A DNA stretch of 64,000 nucleotides from Sinotaia quadrata (GCA_028829895.1 CM054179.1:45583391-45647390), one strand, 5' to 3'; positions 12,045 through 43,187 are shown, numbered from the stretch's first letter. Notes: a model not told the origin generated them from the sequence alone. Numbers and translations are program-made.

Positions 12045-13404
12045 AGAGAAAGGAGGGAGAGAGGAAAAAAGCAAGCAAACTTGAATACAGATATCTCATG
12101 TATTAAGGAAAGAGTTTGTTTGTTCATTTCCGTTACCAGTACAACGGCTGTTTCCTTCCACGATACATAGACACGCATGCCCGGATGTATTGTTGTCAAT
12201 ACACATCGGTGTGTCATTAGTACAGGTGTGAACTTCATCTGTGCACGAAAGTCCTGTAGAAGCAAGCAAATTCACAAACAGCTCAGAAAATAACTTCTGT
12301 TTCTACTATCTCTCTCTTTTCTCATAATATGCATCTAAAAATTAATCCCAAATGTAGCTAACAAACAAAACTCATCAACAAGCAATAAACAATCAGCGAT
12401 AAACAATCAACAACATATACTAAGTCTGGCACTTTGCAAACAATTAACTAAAGCCATTTTGTTAAAATAAACCGAACAAAACACTGTTTGTCACTTTTTC
12501 AGCACTTCAAGCAAAACTAGATTAAAAACGGATTTATCTTCTCCTTTGGTAAGAAGTTTTCCACCTTTAGAAATATTGTGACAGTGAATGTTTGTCTTTA
12601 ATGTTGTGGAAGAGAGGAAACATTTATAGTACCCGCATATCCGCCAAGTGAAAAAGACTAGTGGTGTCTTCATGAGAATTATTAATGACATAAATTAAGA
12701 TTTTCATCACTTGTAATTATTTTTGGATGATTAATAATAATGATCGTAACCAATAACTAGGTGGCATAGTGTCACACAATCCTAAATATTAATGGTCTTT
12801 ATACAATCCTATATATTAACGGTCTTCATATACAATCTTGATATCTAAATATTGACTATCTTTATATACAACCCTAGATATTCACTATCTTCATACACAA
12901 TCCTAGATAAAAAGGTCGTCATCGGTAATCCTAAATATTAACTGTCTTCTTAAGTAATCCTAGATTTTAACTGTCTTATTATACAATCCTAAATGAAAAG
13001 GTCATAATAGATAGTCCTAGATATCAACTGTCTTCATATGTAATCCTTTATATTATTAACTCTCTTCATATTCAATCCTAGATGTTAACTGCCTTTGTTG
13101 GTAATCCTAGATGTTCTTCATATGTAATTCACTATCTTCATACACAATCCTAGATAAAACGGTCATCATCGGTAGTCCTAGATATTAATTGTCTTCATAG
13201 GCAATCCTTCATATGCATCTTTCTTCATTTACAATCTTCTCACGGGATTTCGTGGCCACGCACTCACATCTACACTGTCTTCATCTTATTAACTTTTCAG
13301 AATAAAGAAAGTTACTTGACAACAAAAGGAACAATTTGTTTATAATATTATTTCGTAAAGCCTCATATGCCTATCAACATAGACTGCATAATTTAATTTT
13401 TTGT

Positions 13405-13464
<60 letters not shown>

Positions 13465-15044
13465 AGGGGGAATGTACAAGTCCCGTATAGGAATTCAGAT
13501 ACGTGCGGATTCCTATTACGTAATTGGTTGGCTGAAAGGAAAATGTAATTCGCGATAGTTGAAGATAGATTACCTGTAACAATGTGTGTAGCCAGCAGCA
13601 GTGCCACCCAAGAACACAGCAAGGTCACTCGTCTATTCCACGAACAATGAGCTGAAACGGAGAACTTAACGTTCTTGAATGCAGCTTACGAACCTTACAA
13701 ATTCAAAAGAAGGGGTGGGGGACGCGCACACTACATATCGTAATTTGTAAGCCCACATTGTGCAGCGAGGAGGAGTGTGAGGGGGGCTGGGGTGCATTTG
13801 AGGGCAGTATATGTAAAATCGTATATTTTTCTCTAAAAATATGAAGTGGAATGCGATTGACGAAGTCCAGAGTCATCTCTGTTTAGAAGAAAACGAGTCT
13901 AGTAAGCAAGGGGTGGGGTGGGGGTTCCACTCTCATCTCTTTGTTTCCTAATCTTCACATTACAGAAATACTTTAAAAATAACTCAGAAAAACGTTGGCT
14001 TTTGAACTCTATAGACTTCTATTCTGAATTTTATAGAGAAGGAACTAGCATAAATAAATACTGCTTAGAGCGGTAAGGCGAATTGTAGCGCTAGTCAGGC
14101 AGGTAAAATACTACTGGAACTAAGGTCAAATCGCCGTTTCACTATGCTTATAAACTATATAAATGTGTGTAGGTAAGCATGTCAACAAATACACGTTCCT
14201 TCTCATTGCTCAAAATTAACAAGAACACAACAACAAGTAATTTTTCATATAACGTCACCAGTAGTAAATCCTGTAAATAATGTAAATAATATAAATAGTG
14301 TAATTAGTTTAAATAATGTAAATACTATAAATAATGTACTAAAAACATTCAGACAAATCTTTGGAAAACACTAAAAAAAAAAAAAAAGTAATATTTCATA
14401 TAACGTCACCAGTAGTAAATCCTGTAAATAATTTAATTAGTGTAATTAATGTAAATACTGTAAATAATGTACTAAAATCATTCAGACAAATCTTTGGAAA
14501 ACACTAAAAAAAAAAGTCATATTTCATATAACGTCACCACTAGTAAATCCATCTTTTTTTTTTAAAATCACTTTAAAGTATAAAACCTGTCGCACAATAC
14601 CTTTCTGTCTGCTGTCCATAGCGTAGTTAACAATTCGCGATGAATTACCCTTCCTGGTTAGGATTATTTGCAGGGGTGGGGTTGGGGTTGGGATTCCACG
14701 GTCCGTTCATGAGAAAACATTTTTTAGTTTAGATTTCAAGTTTGTTAATTGTATAAGTCCGTACTTCACGCGGACTTACGTCAGTACCCCAAAGTGTTGC
14801 TAGTTTTGTTTGGTCACAGAGTTGTTGTTCTTTGTAATTACTTTAATTAAACAGGCTAGATTCTCATTGAAGAAACCTAACTAAACGGATCTGAGCGTGA
14901 CAGAACAGGGAGATTTTAATACATCGATTTAATGTACTTGAAAATCAAAATGATAACTTCCCTATCTTTGTGAAATGACTCGACGTGTAGATCAGCTCAT
15001 GTCACTTCTCATTGCTCAGCACCGAGCAGTGTTGCGCGCGCCAT
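5623..15044 (-). CDS. Receptor C: small EGF receptor with an ITAM tail (251 aa, 6 exons)
   Basis: Minus-strand exons join as 15044-15023, 13651-13574, 12253-12137, 9277-9161, 7072-6911 and 5882-5623. They sum to 756 bases and every junction matches in phase. The product has a hydrophobic signal (about residues 16-33), one EGF-like domain (37-71), a membrane helix (about 83-105) rich in Cys, Gly and Val, and a 145-residue tail. The tail has NYEVP, a YSPL-x6-YTEI pair at 142-155 that fits the ITAM consensus exactly, and RPLPPPPSG, a possible SH3 ligand. This is a single-pass signalling receptor in miniature; Draper/MEGF10-type receptors signal through such tails and Src/Syk kinases. The function is inferred. 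The first exon is the weakest part of the model (donor GTGCTG). Paralogue B at 52432-48619 shares the last three exons. Confidence 0.75.
6911..7072 (-). CDS. Receptor C exon 5: ITAM-bearing tail
   Basis: Acceptor TACTTCCAG, donor AAAG/GTATGC; phase 1 at both ends. It encodes LLNYEVPKPTNIPLYTLPGH followed by YSPLLAERGMYTEI. YSPL and YTEI are separated by six residues, which meets the YxxL/I-x(6-12)-YxxL/I rule. Receptor B has the matching exon at 49946-49755 (YERPKTDTLIPIYTIAQHY) but without the second YxxL. Confidence 0.88.
7073..9160 (-). other. Receptor C intron 4
   Basis: AT-rich intron. It holds an imperfect direct duplication of about 85 bp at 7405-7555 (TATACAATGCAACACAAAAA unit), an 88-codon open stretch at 7682-7948 that looks like an interspersed repeat rather than a gene (it contains GGGAGGTAACTT), and a CT run at 8985-9026. 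No exon signal found. Confidence 0.5.
8985..9026. repeat. (CT)n microsatellite
   Basis: Uninterrupted CT dinucleotides over about 42 bases, inside intron 4 of receptor C. Confidence 0.97.
9161..9277 (-). CDS. Receptor C exon 4: transmembrane helix
   Basis: Acceptor CCATTGCAG/GTTCAC, donor CGACCAG/GTCAGT, phase 1 at both ends. It encodes SQPAESSLLIPVIAGVLGCG then VTVFCSIYICCIGCRSRP: a short stalk, a helix, and a Cys/Arg stop-transfer end. Receptor B exon 52432-52315 gives PIITGIAACGVTVLCIICIL followed by CAGCRSRRG, a close match. The acceptor is the last unit of the adjacent 33-bp array. Confidence 0.88.
9278..10074. repeat. 33-bp minisatellite of splice acceptor units, 24 copies
   Basis: On the minus strand each unit reads ATTCACGGGTGTGTTGATAT followed by GGTACCATTGCAG. 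The last unit next to the membrane exon is the working acceptor, so every copy carries the same CCATTGCAG 3' splice site and a TTGAT branch-like motif. Units near the exon vary more (GGTTCC, TTAAACC forms); distal units are almost identical. Because 33 is a multiple of three, the array is open in several frames on both strands, which explains ORFs of up to 325 codons here; these are not genes. Paralogue B has the equivalent intron end in one copy. Confidence 0.95.
10537..10672. repeat. (AGAT)/(AGAC)n microsatellite
   Basis: Interleaved AGAT and AGAC tetranucleotides, imperfect at the left end. Confidence 0.93.
11321..11700. repeat. Minisatellite, 53 bp unit, 7 copies
   Basis: The unit TCTATGGCATGTTAAGATGT, TTGTGTATACGGAATTATTA, AACTCAAGGTGGC is repeated with few changes (TATACGG versus TATAAGG forms). 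Confidence 0.95.
11982..12040. repeat. (GA)n microsatellite
   Basis: About 59 bases of GA, roughly 100 bases from the donor of receptor C exon 3. Several long ORFs across it are simple-repeat artefacts. Confidence 0.97.
12137..12253 (-). CDS. Receptor C exon 3: EGF-like domain
   Basis: Acceptor CTTCTACAG/GACTTT, donor TGTACTG/GTAACG, phase 1 at both ends. Encoded cysteine pattern: C-x6-C-x6-C-x9-C-x-C-x7-C, six cysteines with the CxC signature of EGF domains (C-terminal half: HACLCIVEGNSRCTG). There are two N-glycosylation sequons (NDT, NTS). It is the only extracellular domain in the model. Confidence 0.85.
12485..12765 (-). mobile_element. Interspersed repeat, inverted copy of 28685-28950
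   Basis: About 270 bases here match the reverse complement of 28685-28950 with roughly 80-85 percent identity by eye. Shared blocks include AAATTAAGATTTTCATCACT and the CATATCCGCCAAGTGA region. The two copies sit in introns of two different receptor genes, in opposite orientation. Class not identified. Confidence 0.7.
12765..13235. repeat. Degenerate array, about 33 bp unit
   Basis: A motif like CAATCCTAGATATTAACTGT plus CTTCATA recurs about a dozen times with heavy divergence. Confidence 0.8.
13407..13463. repeat. (GT)n microsatellite
   Basis: About 57 bases of GT in intron 2 of receptor C, 111 bases from the donor of exon 2. Confidence 0.97.
13574..13651 (-). CDS. Receptor C exon 2: signal peptide
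   Basis: Acceptor GTTTCAG/CTCATT, donor GTTACAG/GTAATC, phase 1 at both ends. It encodes NRRVTLLCSWVALLLATHIV, basic then strongly hydrophobic, as expected for a signal sequence. Receptor A exon 2 has the same layout: a separate exon for the hydrophobic core, the same phases, and a short coding first exon. Confidence 0.8.
13652..15022 (-). other. Receptor C intron 1
   Basis: AT-rich. At 14240-14552 a 130-150 bp unit (CATATAACGTCACCAGTAGT, AAATCCTGTAAATAA onward) is repeated about 2.2 times, with TGTAAATAA sub-repeats and poly-A runs. No exon signal found. Confidence 0.5.
14240..14552. repeat. Tandem duplication, about 130-150 bp unit
   Basis: Two full copies and one partial copy of a unit beginning TTTTCATATAACGTCACC and ending in a poly-A run. 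TGTAAATAA sub-repeats within the copies account for the length difference. Confidence 0.85.
15023..15044 (-). CDS. Receptor C exon 1 (candidate start)
   Basis: ATG at 15044-15042 in a good context (AACAGCATGG), seven codons (MARATLL), then a donor CTCG/GTGCTG. It leaves one base, which joins exon 2 in phase and makes the total length divisible by three. The donor is weak, so another first exon further upstream is possible. Confidence 0.4.
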
Positions 15045-17289
15045 GCTGTTGTATGACTTGATGCTGAGGGCGACCGATATTTACTCACGGGCACGGACGA
15101 CTCAGAATTTCAACATCTGTCTACATTTAGAATCCTTCCTCTGCTTACGTCATCAATGACGACTGTCCTATTTGAAACCACGTACAGCTATCTTCCCTAT
15201 CCTTCCAAAGCGGTTGTTGGCTTCGAAGCTTTACTGTGGGCCTACTTTACGAACCAAGTTCTCTCCATGACGCCCACAAACAGTAGGGGAAAGCTATAGA
15301 TGCTGTCCAAGTGTGTATTTATTGTCTGACTTTTGGTCATTCTTGTTTCGCCGGAGATAAAGCATTAGTGTCTCCATGTGAACATCTTTAGTAAGGTAGC
15401 GATATAATAATTTGGCGTTTTATTTGAGAAAGTTAAAAACTTAGAGTGTATTATAAATTACTTACTGGTACATAAATTTATATTATCATTAGTCTAGAGT
15501 TGAACTCATATCATTTTGTTCCGCAGAATGCATTCTTGCTGTTCTAAGGTAAATAGATGAAATTTACAGTTCATTTTCGTTAGGAGTTAATCATCACTGT
15601 CTTTACCATCATCAACAACGTTTGTGTGGTAGCAACCATTATCGTCGTCATCTTCGTTGTGTCTTCTTACCATTAGTCTTTACGCTGGCTATTGTCGTGG
15701 TTTTATTAGTACTTTAGTTACTTTTAAATTGACCGCTACTACTTATGCACCGCACCCTGGCTATTGAAAGTTATATCCAAACACCAATGGCAATTTCGAA
15801 CCCAGTTGACCCTAGTTTCAACATTTTGCATCATGCAAAATCAGTCAAGGACACCATGAACTGAAGATGGCATTTTTATTAAGTTGACTAAGATCCTTAT
15901 CGACCTACTGTAGACTTCTAGGTCAAATGCACTGAGACAAGCAGAGAAGGAAAAATATTATCTTTCAGGAAGACGAAACCTGTAGAACGGGTATCCAGGC
16001 TCCCGGCATCCCGCCCTTTGTTTACACCCACAACACGAGGAAAAAAGGCCCTTTCGAGATGGAAATATGTCAGTGAATCGTTTTGTTTGTTTTCCGAATT
16101 TTTTCTTTTCCGTTAGGTACGAGAAACTACTTTCAGTTAAATAGTCAGGACTCTATGCATGATGATACTTCTATCTATCTATCTGTCTGTCTATCTACTT
16201 ATAGCTTTCATAACAGTAAGTTTGTGTTTCAATTTTATATTTTAATATTATATTTATTGAGTGTGTCCAGGCTAAATTAATAACCTGATCTCTAAAGGGA
16301 ATGACACTATCTATATATCTCTACCTACCTACCTATCTATCTATCTATCTTTAGAAGACAGAACGGCAATGATGTATATTAGAAAATAACGCAGACTGCA
16401 CAAGAGAGAGGGAGATGAAATATAATTCTAAGAATTAAGATTATAATTAGGCTAGGAAGTGGACGCAGATTAAAATACGACTAGATTAAATAAGTAGGAA
16501 TGTGTCAGTTTAATTTAGATTACGTAATTCAGAAAGATATATAGACAGAGAAACAGACTTTAGTGTTGTGTTAGTGAGTATACTATTTTAAAAACTTTTT
16601 GTTCGTAAGGTATGAGTATTGCTGATTGCAAAGTGACTCACATTTGATGGAACACTATACACATATATTCTAATTTATAATTCTTTTTTAGTAGAGTGAA
16701 AAGTGCAACCCAGGGGAACAGCCTTGGGGCATATTTACAGTTAATTATTTGTTACTAAAATCTATTGATTGCAGGGTTCCAGTGTTTCAGTTTTGTTTTG
16801 ATTTCTGATCAAGTTTTTTTCTCGAAATTCTAGTTCCAGTCTCCAGTCTAGTTTCTTCTTAGTTGGAACTGAGTTGAGAAAGATTCTGTGTGACATTGTG
16901 CTTATGGAAAATCCAGTTGAGGGATCCTATGTGTTACGATTGTTTGAAGCAGACGACACCAGCCAGGTACAGAACCACATGTAGCCGATGGCAGTGTATG
17001 TTTTACCTTTGAACATTAGTTTAGAGAAGCACGTGATTTCACTCAGATTTTAGTATCAAGAGACAAGTTACTTCAAGAGACAAACTCTTATAGAAGAATA
17101 GTAACACCTTTCATTGAAATAATTCACAAATAGTAACCAGACTTTAGAGATGGTTAGGTTAATTATTTAAATTGTAATCACTGTGTATTTGGACTGACTT
17201 TTGATTTATTTACTTTTATTAATTTTTTCATTCACTTTTCTTCTCATTCTTTACCATCCCCATTTCATGTAAATTCATCTTGTAATGAG
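15045..17289. other. Upstream region of receptor C, no gene seen
   Basis: It should contain the receptor C promoter, but I see no confident TATA box or initiator. Small ATCT runs occur at about 16168 and 16310. No supported exon. Confidence 0.4.
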
Positions 17290-18037
17290 TATATAGCAGT
17301 AAAACCCTGGCTGGATAAGGTATTGTGTGATTGGTTAGGTTTTATTATGATTCTATATGCTATGTTTATTTTGAACATGTTAACATTTCTTTCTTTCAGA
17401 GGCTTGTGCCAAACTTAGTATTTATTAATAGAGCAATTGACTCTGTTTCAGGGTTTCTGGCTTTATTTTGGATTTTGTTTTGGTGTTGATTCTGATTTTG
17501 ATTCCAACGTGAGATTTGGAATCTATTCCTGATGTGACGTCATGTACTACTGAGAGTCTACCAGCGTGTGTACGTCACTCCAGGCATCAGATAAGTTGTG
17601 ATCACGAAAGTGACTACAGTGTGGCTTGAACTTGCACTATGATGAAATGTGTTACTTATTTTTCTAAATCTTGTTAACTTTTCTTTTATTAAAATTCTTG
17701 TTATTATTTTAATCGGTATTTGTTATTGAAGTCATTTATATCGTTTGAAGTGATAATCTAATGATTAGTCTTGTTCTCTGTTCGTCTATTTATAAGTGTC
17801 ATACATCTATCTATTCATTAACATTGATACTCAGCGAAAACTGAGTTGGGGGGCCGGGAGCCAACTTGGTGGCGTGTCCGCGTAACAGTTGCAGATATAC
17901 ATATTTAACCAGTGACCCATACTCTGCATCGGCACTTGTAGATGTCTTGTATCATAACAAATTACTAATATTTACTAATTACTAATATTTACTACTAATT
18001 CATTATTACAAAGTCGCCCCAGGGTACAGCTGCGACA
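17290..18037 (+). mobile_element. LTR-like repeat, copy 1 (diverged)
   Basis: It shares an ordered set of blocks with 38585-39921 and 55250-56465: CTTGTGCC near the middle, TAACTTTTCTTTTATTAAA, GATAATCTAATGATTA, ACTGAGTTGGGGG, CATATTTAACCAGTG, CATACTCTGCATCGGCACTT, and an end with GTACAGCTGCGACA. Copies 1 and 2 stop at the equivalent CA. That fixed end suggests a solo LTR or similar terminal repeat. Confidence 0.6.
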
Positions 18038-18410
18038 ATGGGGGACTGACAGTATGCATAAATGCCCATGGATATGCTTATACACAGTTTACTTTGTTAA
18101 GACTTTGCATTGTATAAAGTACTAACACATGACAATTTTCAACTTCCTCATTATACATGGAAAAAGCATACTATCCTTTAACTGTTGAGAAGCTAACTTC
18201 CTTATTATATTGAAGAATGAATGAACTTGCTGTTTGAGCAGTGTTACTTTCAATTTTAATAGCTCGGAGCATACTCCTTAGATTTTTCAATTTTAATAGT
18301 TTGGAGTAATCTCCCATTGAAATAGTCATGATTTTCTGCATTTGTTTCTGTAGTTCTCAAATGCTGTAGGCAATATCAGTCTTAGTAGACGGCATTTCAG
18401 ATTATAAAAA

Positions 18411-18502
<92 letters not shown>

Positions 18503-18835
18503 CATGCCAGGTAGAATATAAATTGTTTCAGTATATACTTATGCCTTTCTAAAGTAACGCATTTGCTAATATAAAACAAAATCATTTTAGACATAATTAC
18601 AAATTAATAAGATTTATGTGGAAATATCTAAGGATATATTTTAACTAAATCGAGCTTTACAATTATATATTAACTGATTTAGCAGAGTAGATAAGAATCA
18701 ATTCGCATTATTTAATGTTCACATTGAAATACACAACTATCTGATATTGCATTCATTCAGGAAAGAATAGTCAAGAAGAACACCTGGAACAGTTTTATTT
18801 GGAAAAGTCTCAATGTATATCAAGTCCTGCTCGAC
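18038..18835. other. Intergenic, CT microsatellite only
   Basis: AT-rich sequence around a long CT run (18414-18499). No exon signal on either strand. Confidence 0.5.
18414..18499. repeat. (CT)n microsatellite
   Basis: About 86 uninterrupted bases of CT. Confidence 0.98.
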
Positions 18836-19497
18836 CATGTATCTATACAATCCTATTTCTCTGCTACCCGTTAAGGCTGTTTCATGTATCTATAGAATCC
18901 TATTTCTCTGCTACCCGTTAAGGCTGTTTCATGTATCTATAGAATCCTATTTCTCTGCTACCCGTTAAGGCTGTTTCATGTATCTATAAAATGCAAGTTC
19001 TCTGTTACCCGTTTCATGTATCTGTAGAATCCTGTTTCTCTCCAACCAGTTAAGGTTGTTTCAAGTATCTGAAGAATCCTGTTTCTCTGTTACCAGTTAA
19101 AGCTGTATCGTGTATCTGTATAGTCCCGTTTTCTCGGCTACCCGTTAAGGCCGTTTCATGCATCTGTAGAATCATGTTTCTCTGTTACCAGTTACGGCTA
19201 TTTCGTGTATCTGTAGAATCCTGTTTCTCTGCTATCCGTTAAGACTGTTGCAAGTATCTGAAGAATACTGTTTCTCTGTTACCAGTTAAAGCTATTTAAT
19301 GTATCTGTAGAATCCCGTTTTTCTCCTACCCACTAAGTTGTCCATGTAGACTGTAGAATCCTATTTCTCTGCTACCGGTAGGGACTACTCTTTCATGTGT
19401 CTGTAGAATCCTGTTTCTCTGCTAGCAGTTAAGGCTCTTTCATGTATCTGTTGATGCCTGTTTTCTCTGCTACCCGTTAAGGCTGTTTCATGTTGCG
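18836..19497. repeat. Minisatellite overlapping the end of a tail exon
   Basis: Units of about 50-60 bp (CATGTATCTGTAGAATCCTG, TTTCTCTGCTACCCGTTAAG, GCTGTTT) recur about 12 times. On the minus strand the unit contains ACATGAAACAGCCTTAACGG, and its first copy supplies the last codons (MKQP) and TAA stop of the exon at 19817-19477. The array continues into what would be the 3' UTR. Confidence 0.9.
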
Positions 19498-19817
19498 GGA
19501 TGGAAGCTCGGGAATGGAAGTCAGGTAATCTCCCTTGAAATTGGACATGTTCTTCCGCTTGGAGGAGTCCGGCACTGCAGGCACAAAGTCATCACGCGCG
19601 TGTACTCCGGCAGTTAAATTCGTGTCCCTGGCAGTTAAATATGTGTTCATGGCATTTAAATCCGTGTCCCTGGCAGTTAAATATGTGTCCCTGGCAGGAG
19701 TTTTCAAAGTAAGGCAGGGTCGCGGAAGGGGGGCAAAGGAACTGAGTTGAAAAGGTGTATCTCTGGAAACGGCCATTTTGTTTGAAGTAGAGAGTGAAGG
19801 CCGCAAATATCGATCCC
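19477..19817 (-). CDS. Candidate alternative terminal exon of receptor A
   Basis: Acceptor TATCTTTCCAG/GGGATC, then 112 open codons to TAA at 19479-19477. It begins with two bases that complete a split codon, the phase left by receptor A exon 12 (which would give Arg). It holds a seven-residue repeat (ARDTYLT, ARDTDLN, AMNTYLT, ARDTNLT), a basic SSKRKN and a GDYLTSIPEL end. No membrane exon lies between it and the receptor A stop, so it is either a second tail for receptor A or a stray exon of a lost paralogue. No recognised domain. Confidence 0.5.
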
Positions 19818-20611
19818 CTGGAAAGATAAGATATTTATTGTGAATATACTCTTGAAGTAGCAATAGAAGCCTATAACTCTTGCGACGTCACGGACTAATT
19901 ATTTTTAAAATAACACGCACACGAAATCAGTAAACAATTACAATTATTAGACAAATTGCACGTCGAGACAAAACATAATGCGTCTTGTTGTCACGTGATT
20001 TATATCTGGTCTAAACAAGGACGCCCATTTCTTGCTGTGTATCAAAATTTCAGGAACATTAGTTTTTGTATTAAAGCAATTCTTATCATGTAAGAGATTC
20101 ATTAATTATTTACATACAAGGGAGAATACTGTAAAACCAATACTTTGCAAATAAGTCTAGAACAAAGGCGATTATACTCTTACATTTATGATTGCTCGAG
20201 AAAAACATCAACCTTAGAATGTAATAACAGTTTTAAAATCTTTCAAATCCTTTCTCCACCATTTATCGTCACATTCACACACACATACACACACAAACAA
20301 ACACATACACATACACACACACAAACACATACACACATACACGCACACACATACACACACATACAGAGTATGAAACAAACAAAAGAAGTAAAACAACATT
20401 CATGAAGACGGCTGACAGCGCAAATACATTACTACAAAGAAGACACTTTTGGGCTACCATACACACTTACTGTCATCTCATGGAATTTACCGTCAGTGGC
20501 ACTTAAACTGTCGTTGAACTATTATGACTACAACCTCTTCCTCCCCTTCCATAATAAATATTTTCATCTACCAGTGCACACATAAATAACAATTCGATGC
20601 TCTTCCTAACG
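19818..20611. other. Stretch between candidate tail exon and satellite
   Basis: It would be intron if the alternative tail is used. A CA-rich block at about 20274-20362. A donor-like GACA/GTAAGTGTGT occurs at about 20470 on the minus strand, but no exon could be built on it. Confidence 0.4.
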
Positions 20612-21200
20612 ATACACACAAGTAGTGTTTTTATAGGATTATGCAAACAGTAATCTAGATATTAGTACACACAAGTAGTGTTTTTATAGGATTATGCAAA
20701 CAGTAATCTAGATATTAGTACACACAAGTAGTGTTTTTATAGGATTATGCAAACAGTAATCTAGATATTAGTACACACAAGTAGTGTTTTTACAGGATTA
20801 TGCAAACAATAATCTAGATATTAGTACACACAAGTAGTGTTTTTATAGGATTATGCAAACAGTAATCTAGATATTAGTACACACAAGTAGTGTTTTTATA
20901 GGATTATGCAAACAGTAATCTAGATATTAGTACACACAAGTAGTGTTTTTATAGGATTATGCAAACAGTAATCTAGATATTAGTACACACAAGTAGTGTT
21001 TTTATAGGATTATGCAAACAGTAATCTAGATATTAGTACACACAAGTAGTGTTTTTACAGGATTATGCAAACAGTAATCTAGATATTAGTACACACAAGT
21101 AGTGTTTTTACAGGATTATGCAAACAGTAATCTAGATATTAGTACACACAAGTAGTGTTTTTATAGGATTATGCAAACAGTAATCTAGATATTAGTACAC
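20612..21200. repeat. Satellite, 53 bp unit, 11 copies
   Basis: The unit ACACACAAGTAGTGTTTTTA, TAGGATTATGCAAACAGTAA, TCTAGATATTAGT is nearly invariant; the only common change is TATAGG to TACAGG. The homogeneity suggests recent expansion. Confidence 0.97.
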
Positions 21201-21285
21201 ACTTTTGGCAGCTATTGCAATAGTAAAACAACGAAATAAGACTTGGCTCTCAGCCCTCATTTATGACTAAAAGAGCATTTTGTGA

Positions 21286-21690
21286 ATACCATTGTATACT
21301 AATGATTACATCAGAAAACAGTACCTTTATACATCAATGACTACCACGTCGCAAAACAGTATCCTTTTATATCAAAGACTACCAATTCACAAAACGCTAT
21401 CCTTATACATCGATGACTACCACGTCATAAAGCACTGTCCTTATATACCAATGACTACCACGTCACAAAACGCAATCAGTATACATCAATGACTACCATC
21501 AGTCACAAAACACTGTCCTTGTACATCAATGACTACCATCAGTCACAAAACACTGTCCTTGTACATCAATGACTACCATCAGTCACAAAACACTGTCCTT
21601 GTACATCAATGACTACCATCAGTCACAAAACACTGTCCTTGTACATCAATGACTACCATCAGTCACAAAACACTGTCCTTGTGCATCAAA
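21286..21690. repeat. Minisatellite, 38-40 bp unit, about 10 copies
   Basis: The regular right half repeats ATCAATGACTACCATCAGTC, ACAAAACACTGTCCTTGTAC five times; the left half (21286-21490) is a diverged form. Confidence 0.93.
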
Positions 21691-21740
21691 GGCTACGAAA
21701 TGACTACGATCATACACATATGAGTATCCTCGTGCACTAA

Positions 21741-21937
21741 TGATATACAGTTTTATTTGTAAAGACTGCCATCATACATTAATGACTTACAACTACATGT
21801 ATAAAGACTGCCATCATACATTAATGACTTACAACTGCATGTATAAAGACTGCCATCATACATTAATGACTTACAATTGCATGTATAAAGACTGCCATCA
21901 TACATTAATGACTTACAACTGCATGTATAAAGACTGA
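21741..21937. repeat. Minisatellite, 42 bp unit, 4.5 copies
   Basis: The unit GACTGCCATCATACATTAAT, GACTTACAACTGCATGTATA, AA is repeated; TGACTTACA and TGACTACCA suggest common origin with the preceding array. Confidence 0.93.
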
Positions 21938-22214
21938 CATCTGAAACGATTGCTAGCAAAGGCAAAAGACTACCATCTCACACTTAACGACTAACACTAT
22001 CAACTAATGACTACTATTTCACATACTAACTACAGCCATATATATATATATACTAATGACTTCCAGTGCAACACTAGTACAGGAAGCGGCTAGTGCAAAG
22101 TACCGCAAAACACCATCTTTAATAAAAGTGCAAAACTGTTATAATATAATATACTCTTACAATAGTAAGATACTTTTAATAAATTGATATAATGGTGAAA
22201 GGGGAAATAAAAGT

Positions 22215-22290
22215 GACATAGATTCACTGGGGATTCAAACAGAACAGTGCGCAAAGCCTGTGCTAACCATTAGGACTGAATTAGTTTCAC
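22215..22290 (-). repeat. tRNA-like (pol III promoter) fragment
   Basis: On the minus strand TGGTTAGCACAGG resembles an A box and GTTTGAATCCCC a B box, about 30 bases apart, as in tRNA-derived SINE heads. No complete cloverleaf could be drawn. It lies in the 3' flank of receptor A. Confidence 0.35.
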
Positions 22291-22367
22291 AAAATCGCTT
22301 AAACCAGAAGAAAAACAACAGAAAGACTTATTATTACACAGTCCCAGTCATCTCCCTTTAAGATGCT

Positions 22368-42500
<20,133 letters not shown>

Positions 42501-43187
42501 AACAACTCGTCAGAAATAGCATACTCCGATTTACCTTACAATATCTAAAATCTTAGTTGCTGATATAAAATCGCTTCGAGAAGAGGAACAAAGTAAGTTA
42601 TTAGCAGTTGCAGACTGTTCACCTTTACACGTTACACCTGTTCCTTTGGTTTGGATTGTGTGACACGATGGATTTTTCCTAAGCATGGGAGGGCGGGAGT
42701 ATATTTGTGCTTGAGAAGTTGGCTCACAAATGGATCCACAGAAAGTAATATTTCGTTGCTGTTATCTAACCGTCGACTATTAACAGTGAACTAAATTCCT
42801 GTTTTACAGTTGAGCTCGCCTCCGTCCTTTTCCACACCCCACGCTTATTTCCATCAGTCGGCCTTAGAGCAAACAGTATTTTCCTCCTTTAATTTTCATT
42901 GTTGCTGCATTCACAACCTGCGCTCCACCATCCCTAGTGCACCTAGTTCCACAATAATGAGACTGCTCAAGAGCTCTACTGGACCACGTAAGTAAAGAAA
43001 CCTTTGACCTTGCATACAAGTGCGAGCGTTCTCGTGTCAAATTTGGTGTTGATTTTAGAAACGCCCTGCTCAGTAGTCGTAGTAGTCGCTGCATCCTTTT
43101 GATCATCGTGAGTTTGCCGCATCTGATGAATTGTCTCACTTTACTTCCGCGCATGTCTCCTGGTGCACAACAGGGTGACTGCCATTA

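Larger units (their letters stand above)
10075..12136 (-). other. Receptor C intron 3 (distal part)
   Basis: No exon seen. Contents: an AGAC/AGAT tetranucleotide block (10537-10672), a 53-bp minisatellite (11321-11700) and a GA run (11982-12040), with AT-rich sequence between. Confidence 0.55.
12254..13573 (-). other. Receptor C intron 2
   Basis: Contains an interspersed repeat (12485-12765), a degenerate array of about 33 bp (12765-13235) and a GT run (13407-13463). No exon signal found. Confidence 0.55.

Noticed and set aside
11321..21937. CRISPR-like arrays at 11321, 20612 and 21286
   Set aside because: Units are repeated head to tail with no unique spacers and the DNA is animal nuclear sequence; they are minisatellites.
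22215..22290. A functional tRNA gene
   Set aside because: A- and B-box-like motifs are present, but no complete acceptor and anticodon stems could be formed.
42864..43154. 96-codon minus ORF upstream of receptor A
   Set aside because: Its frame starts at a non-ATG codon, no known domain is seen, and the receptor A model starts cleanly at 42500. A perfect plus-strand donor at 42988 is noted but has no partner exon.
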